From Lachnospiraceae bacterium UBA7012 (GTDB taxonomy: Bacteria; Bacillota; Clostridia; Lachnospirales; Lachnospiraceae), in assembly GCA_002449595.1 (NCBI GenBank), contig DJXE01000010.1, positions 1 through 14,254 on the forward strand: DNA of 14,254 nt, in the 5' to 3' direction. Made by a program: the position numbers and the translations under genes. The notes under the pieces were generated by a model. It was not told where the DNA came from. It saw nothing but the letters and a program-made list of their open reading frames with translations, and did not search any database. Numbering within the stretch: position 1 is the first letter of the stretch; every line of letters begins with the position of its first letter. Positions 1 to 4,486 of the stretch are shown here, piece after piece.

Positions 1-1708
1 GGTCGACGTGGCCCATGACGCAGATCACAGGCGGTCTTTCCTTCAGGCTCTCCTCGTTGTCATCGTCTTCCTTCAGCAGCTCTTCGATCACGTCGACGAC
101 CTGCTCCTTCTCGCACAGGATATCGTACTCAAGGGCGATCGCTTCCGCGTCCTCATAGGTGAGCTCGCTGTTGACCGTCATGACTTTGCCCTGCAGGAAC
201 AGCTTCTTGATGATCTCCGCGGGCTGCATGCGCATCTTCTCCGCGAGATCACGGATCGTCAGCCTCTCGGGAATGACGATGACCTTGATCTGCTCTTCCG
301 GGACTTCTTCCTTCTTCTCAGGCCGGATGAATCTGCCGGAGCGGTTCTTTCTCGTCCTCTCCTCATCCTCGGTAAAGGTCAGGTCCTTGCGCCTCTTGTC
401 GCGGTCCTGCCCCTGCGATCTCTTATTGTCGCGCTTCTTGGCGTCCGCGCCGAATGCGCCGGCTGCGCCGCCCTGACCACCTCTGCGGTTCCTGTTATCG
501 GAGAATCCGGGGCGTCCTGCTCCCGCCGCTCCCGCGCCGGGCCTGCCCTGTCCGGGTCTCGCGCCGCCTCTGCCCTGACCGCCGCCAAAGGAAGTTCCCT
601 GGCCGCCGGGCCTGCCGCCGCCCTGTCCCTGACGGAAGGGGGCTCTGTCTCTGTCTCCAAAGGAAGGCCGGCCCTGGCCGTTGTTCGGCCGGCTGCCACC
701 CCTCTGCTGTCCTGCAAAGGAGCCCTGGCCGCCCTGGCCGCCCTGGCCGCCGGATCTCTGGCCGCCCTGGCGCTGGCCGCCGAAATTGCCGCCGCGCTGG
801 TCACGCTGCTGGCCGTAAGACTGGTTCCTGCGCTCCTGTGAGCGGTCGCCGCGGTTCTCGCCGCGTGCTTCCTGCCCTCTCTCCGGCGCCCTCTCCGGCC
901 GCCGCTCCGCAGGTTTCTGGCGATCTTTATTAGTATCTTCTTCCTCACGCACAGGTGCGGGCGCGCTGGCTGCGCTCTCCGCCGCGGACTCTGCCGCCGG
1001 TGCGGGAGCAGCCTCCGGAGCCGGAGCAGCCTGCACTTCTGCGGCCGCCGGCGTCACCTTGGTCTCGAGTTCCTGCGCGGGGACGGCTGCTGCCGTCTCT
1101 TCCGCCTGTACCGGGGTCTCCGGAGCCGGCTTCGGCTTCGGCGCGTTCTGTACCGGTTTATGGTAGTCGACCTGCATCTGCGTCGGCGCGGTCAGCGGCT
1201 TGATCGGATGATAAGCGCGCTGCGCGTCCAGGCGGCCTCTGCCTGCCTGCTGCGCGGGCTGGCGCTGTCCGCCGCCCTGGCGCTGCTGTCCCTGGCGCTG
1301 TCCGCCGCCGTAGCCGGTGCCGCTGTTGTATGCGCGGCCCTGCTGGGCCTGCGGGCGTCCGCCGCCGGGCGCCGCGTTGCCGGTCACGATAATGATCTTC
1401 TTTTTCTTGGGCGCGGCAGGACGGGCAGCCTGCTGGCTCTTCGGCTGTTCAGCTCTGGAAGCGGCATCTCCCGCGGGAGCCCCTGCCTTGGGAGTTCCTT
1501 CCTTCTGAGGTGCCTGTGCCGGTGCGGCAGAAGACTTCGCCGCAGCCTTGGGCTTCGCGAATTTCTGCTCCACCATGCGGACCGCGTCGTCCTCCACGCT
1601 GCTGTTTGCCGTCTTGGCATCGATCCCCTTCTCGTTTAAGAAGGCGATGATCTCTTTTCTGTCGGCGCCAAACATCTTTTCCAGTTCACTGATCTTCGTT
1701 TTCGCCAT
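1..1708 (-). CDS. infB: Translation initiation factor IF-2, N-terminal part (3' end outside window)
   Basis: IF2 is the GTPase that delivers fMet-tRNA to the 30S subunit and promotes subunit joining. The visible 569 codons read without a stop or frameshift. Residues about 5-50 form a first IF2_N module (it begins MAKTKISELEKMFGADRKEI). Residues about 60-460 are low complexity: Ala/Pro-rich with basic patches such as PKKKKIIIV, then Gly/Gln/Arg-rich at roughly 105-150 and 270-430. A second IF2_N module lies at about 475-530 (IPERLTIRDLAEKM). The last residues, VMGHVD, are the start of the G1 motif GHVDHGKT, so the whole G domain and C-terminus lie beyond the window. The start ATG overlaps the 3' end of ylxQ by 23 bp. 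Upstream purine runs (AGGAAGGAAGAAAGAG) provide the ribosome site. The pre-G-domain region is much longer than the roughly 220 residues I recall for Bacillus subtilis. Identity is very secure. Confidence 0.97.
   Translation of the reverse strand, partial: MAKTKISELEKMFGADRKEIIAFLNEKGIDAKTANSSVEDDAVRMVEQKFAKPKAAAKSSAAPAQAPQKEGTPKAGAPAGDAASRAEQPKSQQAARPAAPKKKKIIIVTGNAAPGGGRPQAQQGRAYNSGTGYGGGQRQGQQRQGGGQRQPAQQAGRGRLDAQRAYHPIKPLTAPTQMQVDYHKPVQNAPKPKPAPETPVQAEETAAAVPAQELETKVTPAAAEVQAAPAPEAAPAPAAESAAESAASAPAPVREEEDTNKDRQKPAERRPERAPERGQEARGENRGDRSQERRNQSYGQQRDQRGGNFGGQRQGGQRSGGQGGQGGQGSFAGQQRGGSRPNNGQGRPSFGDRDRAPFRQGQGGGRPGGQGTSFGGGQGRGGARPGQGRPGAGAAGAGRPGFSDNRNRRGGQGGAAGAFGADAKKRDNKRSQGQDRDKRRKDLTFTEDEERTRKNRSGRFIRPEKKEEVPEEQIKVIVIPERLTIRDLAEKMRMQPAEIIKKLFLQGKVMTVNSELTYEDAEAIALEYDILCEKEQVVDVIEELLKEDDDNEESLKERPPVICVMGHVD
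723..749. repeat. 9-bp tandem repeat inside infB (three perfect copies)
   Basis: The plus-strand unit CCCTGGCCG occurs three times in a row and encodes consecutive Gly-Gly-Gln on the minus strand. Degenerate copies (GGCCAGCGCCAGGGC types) flank it on both sides, which makes this the centre of the Gly/Gln/Arg-rich stretch of IF2. Because the unit is a multiple of three, slippage would change protein length without shifting the frame. Confidence 0.85.
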
Positions 1709-2030
1709 GTGGTTCTCTTTCTTCCTTCCTGCTGCCGAACAGTCCCTTGATACTTTCCGCCAGCCCCTCATCCGTGACCGCACAGCACGCGCATTCTCCG
1801 TAGCCCGTGATGCGGCCGAGCGTATCTTTCGTCCCGTACTCGATGTGCGGGACATGGTACTGATCACATTGCTTCAGCAGCGCTTCCTTCGTGCCGCCTT
1901 TTGTATCTTCCGCGAATATAACGAGGCGCGCCTTTCTGCTTTTCACAGCGTCTTCCGCTGCTCTCGAGCCGGCAGCGATCCTGCCTGCCCTGCGGCACAT
2001 CCCGATCATCGAGAGTATTTTATCCTGCAT
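1686..2030 (-). CDS. ylxQ: L7Ae/L30e-family RNA-binding protein YlxQ
   Basis: This is a 114-residue protein of the ribosomal L7Ae/L30e/Gadd45 fold, the small gene usually found between ylxR and infB in Firmicutes. Visible family features are the N-terminal MIGMCRRAGRIAAGSRAAEDAV, the central RLVIFAEDTKGGTKEAL and the ITGYGECACCAVTDEGLAESI segment near the end of the fold. The last 16 or so residues (SRKEEREPHGENEDQ) are a charged tail, encoded partly by DNA that also carries the infB start. Its ATG overlaps the ylxR stop by 11 bp, with an AAGGA about 9 nt upstream, so translation is probably coupled. The family binds kink-turn-like RNA in ribosomes or RNPs; the exact target of YlxQ is not something this sequence can show. 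Confidence 0.93.
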   Translation of the reverse strand: MQDKILSMIGMCRRAGRIAAGSRAAEDAVKSRKARLVIFAEDTKGGTKEALLKQCDQYHVPHIEYGTKDTLGRITGYGECACCAVTDEGLAESIKGLFGSRKEEREPHGENEDQ

Positions 2031-2364
2031 CCGTAGTGTCCTTCAGTTCCTCCAGGATCCGCCGGATCTCCTCCTGCGGAACGGCTGTGCGGAACGCCCT
2101 TTGAAACGATCCCTTCTTCTGCGCTTTCTGCACGCATTCCGGATCGCTGCAGACGTACGCGCCGCGCCCGGACATCTTGCCGCCGGTGTCGATCCTGTAG
2201 GTGTCCTGCGGCGTGTGGACGATCCGGATCAGGCTGTTCTTCTCCTTCTTCGCTCCGCAGCCGATGCAGGTCCTGACCGGACGGTCACTCTTCTGCGGCG
2301 TCTGTTCCTTCTGCGGGCTCGCCGTCAGCGGCTTCTCCTTCAGGGGCAAATTCTCCTTCTTCAT
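2020..2364 (-). CDS. ylxR: YlxR-family nucleic-acid-binding protein
   Basis: This is a 114-residue YlxR (DUF448) protein. The conserved core is RPVRTCIGCGAKKEKNSLIR, then GRGAYVCSDPECVQKA, then FQRAF. YlxR proteins are small basic factors from the nusA operon, and reports link them to RNase P or to gene regulation. The longest possible reading frame would start 30 codons further upstream. I chose the ATG at 2364 because a strong GAGGAAGG precedes it and the residues before it are an Arg/Thr/Ser-rich product of reading the nusA acidic-tail DNA in another frame. The first 30 or so residues (MKKENLPLKEKPLTASPQ...) still form an extension before the core and overlap the nusA 3' end by 80 bp. The core has a Cys-x2-Cys and a Cys-x4-Cys, a possible metal site (inference). 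Confidence 0.92.
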   Translation of the reverse strand: MKKENLPLKEKPLTASPQKEQTPQKSDRPVRTCIGCGAKKEKNSLIRIVHTPQDTYRIDTGGKMSGRGAYVCSDPECVQKAQKKGSFQRAFRTAVPQEEIRRILEELKDTTDAG

Positions 2365-3496
2365 AGCCTTCCTCGTAGGTGCCTTCGCCCTCGAACTCCT
2401 CGTCGTACTCTTCCTCGTCGCCGAAGTAGTCCTCGTAGCGGAAGCCGGGCGCATCCTTCGCGCTCGTCTCGTCCTTGATATCGATCTTGTAGCCGGTCAG
2501 GCGGGCGGCGAGGCGGGCGTTCTGGCCCTCTCTGCCGATCGCGAGCGAGAGCTGGTAGTCCGGCACGACGACCTTGGCGGTCTTCTCCTCCGGATCCGCG
2601 AACACGGCGATGATCTTCGCCGGAGAGAGCGCGTTCTGGATGAAGTTGCCGGGGTTCTCGTCCCAGTTGACAATATCGATCTTCTCGCCGCGCAGTTCGT
2701 CGACGATGTTGCTCACGCGGCTGCCGTTTAAGCCGACGCACGCACCGACGGGATCCACGTTCGGGTCGTTGGACCAGACGGCGATCTTCGTCCTGCTGCC
2801 TGCCTCACGCGCGATGCTCTTGATCTCCACGACGCCGTCGCGGATCTCGGCGACTTCTTCCTCAAACAGCTTGCGCACCAGTTCGGGGTGCGTGCGGCTG
2901 ACCAGGATGCGCGGGCCGCGCGGCGTGCTGCGCACTTCGAGCACGTAGACGCGGACTCTGTCCTGCGTGCGGAGACGCTCGCCGGGCACCTGCTCCTTCT
3001 CGCTGAGCAGGCCGTCCGCCTTGCCCAGGTTGATGCTGATCCCGCGGCCGACGTTCCTCTGCACGACGCCGGTGACGATGTTCTTCTGTTTGTCGGAGAA
3101 ATAGTCGTAGACGACGTTTCTCTCTTCTTCCCTGATCTTCTGCAGAATGACGTTCTTGGCGGTCTGTGCCGCGATGCGTCCGAAGGACTGGCTGTCGACC
3201 GGAACGGCGACGAGCTCGCCGATCTGAGCGCCTTCCCGGATCTTCTGCGCATCCTCAAGGGCGATCTCGATCGCGGGATCCATGACGTCATCTTTCGTTT
3301 CCACGACCGTCTTGTCGGCAAAAACGCTGTAATCGCAGGTCTCGCGGTCCATCACGACCCGGACGTTGCCCGCCTTGCCGAAGCTGTTCCGGCATGCAGT
3401 CACAAGCGCGTTCTCGATCGCGTCGAAAAGAGTATCGCTGCTGATATTCTTTTCCTTTGTGAGCGCTTCCATTGCCGCTTTCAGTTCTGCATTCAT
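2285..3496 (-). CDS. nusA: Transcription termination/antitermination factor NusA
   Basis: NusA binds RNA polymerase and nascent RNA and modulates pausing, termination and antitermination. The domains are in the usual order. The polymerase-binding N-terminal domain covers residues 1-130. An S1 domain spans about 135-200, containing IVTGVVQRNVGRGISINLG. KH1 spans about 201-275 with SRTHPELVRKLFEEEVAEI and the GLNGSR loop, and KH2 about 276-345 with LAIGREGQNARLAARLTGYKI. The Firmicutes form has no C-terminal AR repeats, but this protein adds a 50-residue tail very rich in Glu, Asp and Gly (350-403), making 403 residues against about 371 in B. subtilis. A GGGAGG lies 5 nt upstream of the ATG. 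The last 80 bp also encode the start of ylxR. It follows rimP after a 119-bp spacer holding two hairpins. Confidence 0.97.
   Translation of the reverse strand: MNAELKAAMEALTKEKNISSDTLFDAIENALVTACRNSFGKAGNVRVVMDRETCDYSVFADKTVVETKDDVMDPAIEIALEDAQKIREGAQIGELVAVPVDSQSFGRIAAQTAKNVILQKIREEERNVVYDYFSDKQKNIVTGVVQRNVGRGISINLGKADGLLSEKEQVPGERLRTQDRVRVYVLEVRSTPRGPRILVSRTHPELVRKLFEEEVAEIRDGVVEIKSIAREAGSRTKIAVWSNDPNVDPVGACVGLNGSRVSNIVDELRGEKIDIVNWDENPGNFIQNALSPAKIIAVFADPEEKTAKVVVPDYQLSLAIGREGQNARLAARLTGYKIDIKDETSAKDAPGFRYEDYFGDEEEYDEEFEGEGTYEEGYEEGEFAPEGEAADGEPAEGTDAAEE
2367..2374 (-). promoter_or_regulatory. Ribosome binding site that fixes the ylxR start
   Basis: GAGGAAGG on the minus strand lies just upstream of the ATG at 2364 and inside the nusA coding sequence. 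No comparable site precedes the longer in-frame alternative at 2454, so this site decides the start. Its placement inside nusA implies reinitiation or coupled translation. Confidence 0.75.
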
Positions 3497-3509
3497 TTTT
3501 TCCTCCCTG

Positions 3510-3530
3510 CCGCCGAAACCTCATCGGCGG
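3510..3530 (-). promoter_or_regulatory. Hairpin just upstream of the nusA ribosome site
   Basis: A perfect 6-bp GC stem (CCGCCG/CGGCGG) encloses a 9-nt loop. It sits 2 nt upstream of the GGGAGG that serves nusA. No U-run follows in the transcript, so it is not a terminator. Its position suggests an influence on nusA translation or on mRNA processing; that role is inference. Confidence 0.55.
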
Positions 3531-3538
3531 ACTGTGAC

Positions 3539-3564
3539 GGGATCCTCCGTATCTTCCGGATCCC
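3539..3564. repeat. Inverted repeat in the rimP-nusA spacer
   Basis: GGGATCC and GGATCCC form a perfect 7-bp stem around a 12-nt loop. It is the second hairpin of the 119-bp rimP-nusA spacer. On the plus strand it is followed by TTTT, but there is no plus-strand gene to terminate. In the transcript no U-run follows, so readthrough from rimP into nusA is expected. Confidence 0.5.
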
Positions 3565-3615
3565 TTTTCCAGTTATCTAATCTGTTGTCACGAGCGGATC
3601 CTTCCGCCCTGTCTC

Positions 3616-4095
3616 TTAATCCGTGAACGCGAGCCGGCACGCGGCCACGTTCTTCCTCTCGAGGACGAGATCTTCCTCTGCTCCCTCCTCGCGGATCGTC
3701 ACCTCCGACGCGTCGAAGGAGACGAGAATTCCGGAGAGTTCCTTCCCGCTGCCGCCCGCCGTCTTCACCGGCCGGAACAGACGGATCTCCACTTCACTCC
3801 CGATGCTCTGCTCGAAATGGCGGTCCTTGGTCAGCTTCCTCGTGAGGCCGGGACTCGAGACGTAGAGCGTGTAGCTCTCCGCGATGTAGTCCTCGGCGTC
3901 GAGCACGTCCGAGAGGGCGCGGCTGACGTTCTCGCAGTCCTCGATCGTCACGCCGCCGTCCTTGTCGATGAAGACGCAGAGCGCGTAGTCCGATCCCTCC
4001 TTCGAGAAATCCACGTCATAGATCCGGACACCGAAAGCCGCCGCGATAGGCGCCGTCAGTTCCTCGGTATGTCTCTCGTAATAAGCTTTGTTCAT
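3616..4095 (-). CDS. rimP: Ribosome maturation factor RimP
   Basis: RimP is needed for maturation of the 30S subunit and is nearly always the first gene of the nusA-infB operon. The product is 159 residues, a normal length. The N-terminal alpha/beta domain contains YDVDFSKEGSDYALCVFIDK and the hallmark VTIEDCENVSRALSDVLD. The YTLYVSSPGLTRKLTKDRHF segment, with its conserved SSPGL, leads into the C-terminal beta-barrel domain (VEIRLFRPV ... GILVSFDASEVTI). The frame is open for 31 more codons upstream, but those residues are Cys/Arg/Ser-rich and would read through the leader hairpin. The ATG at 4095 has GGAG five nt upstream and begins a typical RimP N-terminus, so I use it. It leads the rimP-nusA-ylxR-ylxQ-infB transcript. 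Confidence 0.95.
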   Translation of the reverse strand: MNKAYYERHTEELTAPIAAAFGVRIYDVDFSKEGSDYALCVFIDKDGGVTIEDCENVSRALSDVLDAEDYIAESYTLYVSSPGLTRKLTKDRHFEQSIGSEVEIRLFRPVKTAGGSGKELSGILVSFDASEVTIREEGAEEDLVLERKNVAACRLAFTD

Positions 4096-4098
4096 TCT

Positions 4099-4104
4099 TT
4101 CTCC
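4099..4104 (-). promoter_or_regulatory. Ribosome binding site that fixes the rimP start
   Basis: GGAGAA on the minus strand is followed by AGA and then the ATG at 4095. It supports that start over the longer in-frame option at 4188, which would run through the stable leader hairpin. Confidence 0.7.
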
Positions 4105-4126
4105 GCCGCGGGAAGATCTACAGCAA

Positions 4127-4154
4127 GAAAGTGGACTCGCGAAAGTCCACTTTC
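4127..4154 (-). promoter_or_regulatory. Perfect 11-bp hairpin in the rimP operon leader
   Basis: GAAAGTGGACT and AGTCCACTTTC are perfect reverse complements separated by 6 nt. If transcription starts from the candidate promoter at 4179-4207, the stem begins about 18 nt from the 5' end of the mRNA and ends about 31 nt before the rimP start codon. No U-run follows, so it is probably not a terminator. It may stabilise the 5' end or serve as a regulatory stem (inference). Confidence 0.65.
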
Positions 4155-4178
4155 CACATAACACTATTAACCTAAAAC

Positions 4179-4207
4179 ACCATATCACATTCTTTGCGGC
4201 ATTGCAA
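4179..4207 (-). promoter_or_regulatory. Candidate sigma-A promoter for the rimP-nusA-infB operon
   Basis: Read on the minus strand, TTGCAA (4202-4207) and TATGGT (4179-4184) are separated by exactly 17 bp. TG occurs one base before the -10 box, giving an extended -10. Each hexamer matches 4 of 6 consensus bases, so it is moderate by sequence. It lies downstream of the tRNA terminator and upstream of rimP, where an operon promoter is expected. The start would be near 4172. Confidence 0.5.
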
Positions 4208-4248
4208 GCGGTGTGTTGGCAAAGAATGGCGTCATAGAGCCATTCTTT
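4188..4248. repeat. Three-part inverted repeat with two mutually exclusive pairings
   Basis: Segment A is CATTCTTTGC (4188-4197), B is GCAAAGAATGGC (4219-4230) and C is GCCATTCTTT (4239-4248). A and B pair perfectly over 10 bp around a 21-nt loop. B and C pair perfectly over 10 bp around an 8-nt loop. Both pairings need the same bases of B. Segment A falls within the spacer of the candidate rimP promoter. This could be an operator, or an attenuator for readthrough transcripts from the tRNA side. Neither pairing is followed by a good U-run. Confidence 0.6.
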
Positions 4249-4283
4249 CTAATTTTGTGTCCGCGGGTGGCTCATTACAACGC

Positions 4284-4312
4284 AAAAGACTCGCTCAATG
4301 AGCGAGTCCTTT
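4284..4312 (-). terminator. Rho-independent terminator of the tRNA-Glu unit
   Basis: On the minus strand a stem GACTCGCTC/GAGCGAGTC with a 3-nt loop is extended by a G-U and three A-U pairs. It is followed by TTTT then GCGTT. It begins 3 nt after the tRNA 3' end, in the right place to end the tRNA transcript and to insulate the rimP operon. Confidence 0.8.
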
Positions 4313-4315
4313 AAG

Positions 4316-4387
4316 TAGCTCGTAGGGGAATCGAACCCCTGTTTCCGCCGTGAGAGGGCGGCGTCTTAACCGCTTGACCAACGAGCC
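4316..4387 (-). tRNA. tRNA-Glu, anticodon CUC
   Basis: The 72-nt cloverleaf has acceptor arms GGCTCGT and ACGAGCT with discriminator A. The D arm has a 3-bp stem, GTC/GAC. The anticodon stem is CCGCC/GGCGG with loop CTCTCAC, giving anticodon CUC at 4352-4354 for the codon GAG. The T arm is AGGGG-TTCGATT-CCCCT. The body closely resembles Firmicutes tRNA-Glu (GGTCAAGCGGTTAAGAC). CCA is not encoded and must be added after transcription. The outermost pair is G1-U72 instead of G-C. It has its own promoter upstream and terminator downstream. CUC only reads GAG, so a UUC isoacceptor must exist elsewhere in the genome. Confidence 0.96.
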
Positions 4388-4407
4388 ATATCTGCGGTGC
4401 ACTATGC

Positions 4408-4436
4408 ATACTACTATAAAAAATTGACGAATGCAA
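4408..4436 (-). promoter_or_regulatory. Promoter of the tRNA-Glu gene
   Basis: On the minus strand TTGCAT (4431-4436) and TAGTAT (4408-4413) are 17 bp apart, each matching 4 of 6 consensus bases. Immediately upstream are two A-tracts (4441-4445 and 4447-4453), as in UP elements that strengthen stable-RNA promoters. The predicted start near 4401 leaves a leader of about 14 nt before the tRNA. Confidence 0.6.
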
Positions 4437-4486
4437 GCACTTTTTGTTTTTTTGATATTATACGGTGAAAAGCATGTCCGCGCGGA

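Noticed and set aside
8..841. A 277-codon plus-strand frame opposite infB
   Set aside because: The Ala/Leu-rich product is the complement of the Gly/Gln/Arg-rich IF2 region, with no ribosome site or domain.
2365..2454. A 30-codon upstream extension of ylxR
   Set aside because: It would read the nusA acidic-tail DNA as Arg/Thr/Ser-rich sequence, and the good ribosome site lies downstream before the ATG at 2364.
4096..4188. A 31-codon upstream extension of rimP
   Set aside because: It would translate the leader hairpin and lacks a ribosome site, whereas the ATG at 4095 has GGAG at the right distance.
4316..4387. The tRNA as an integration site for a mobile element
   Set aside because: There is no integrase gene and no duplicated tRNA 3' fragment within the window.
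4457..4462. A perfect TATAAT on the minus strand between the Enzyme I gene and the tRNA
   Set aside because: No -35-like hexamer occurs 16-18 bp upstream (that position is GC-rich), and the TTGCAT/TAGTAT pair is better placed for the tRNA.
4463..4486. A possible terminator after the Enzyme I gene
   Set aside because: The palindrome TCCGCGCGGA has almost no loop and is followed by only a short T-run some bases later. It is too weak to call, so Enzyme I transcripts may run into the tRNA.
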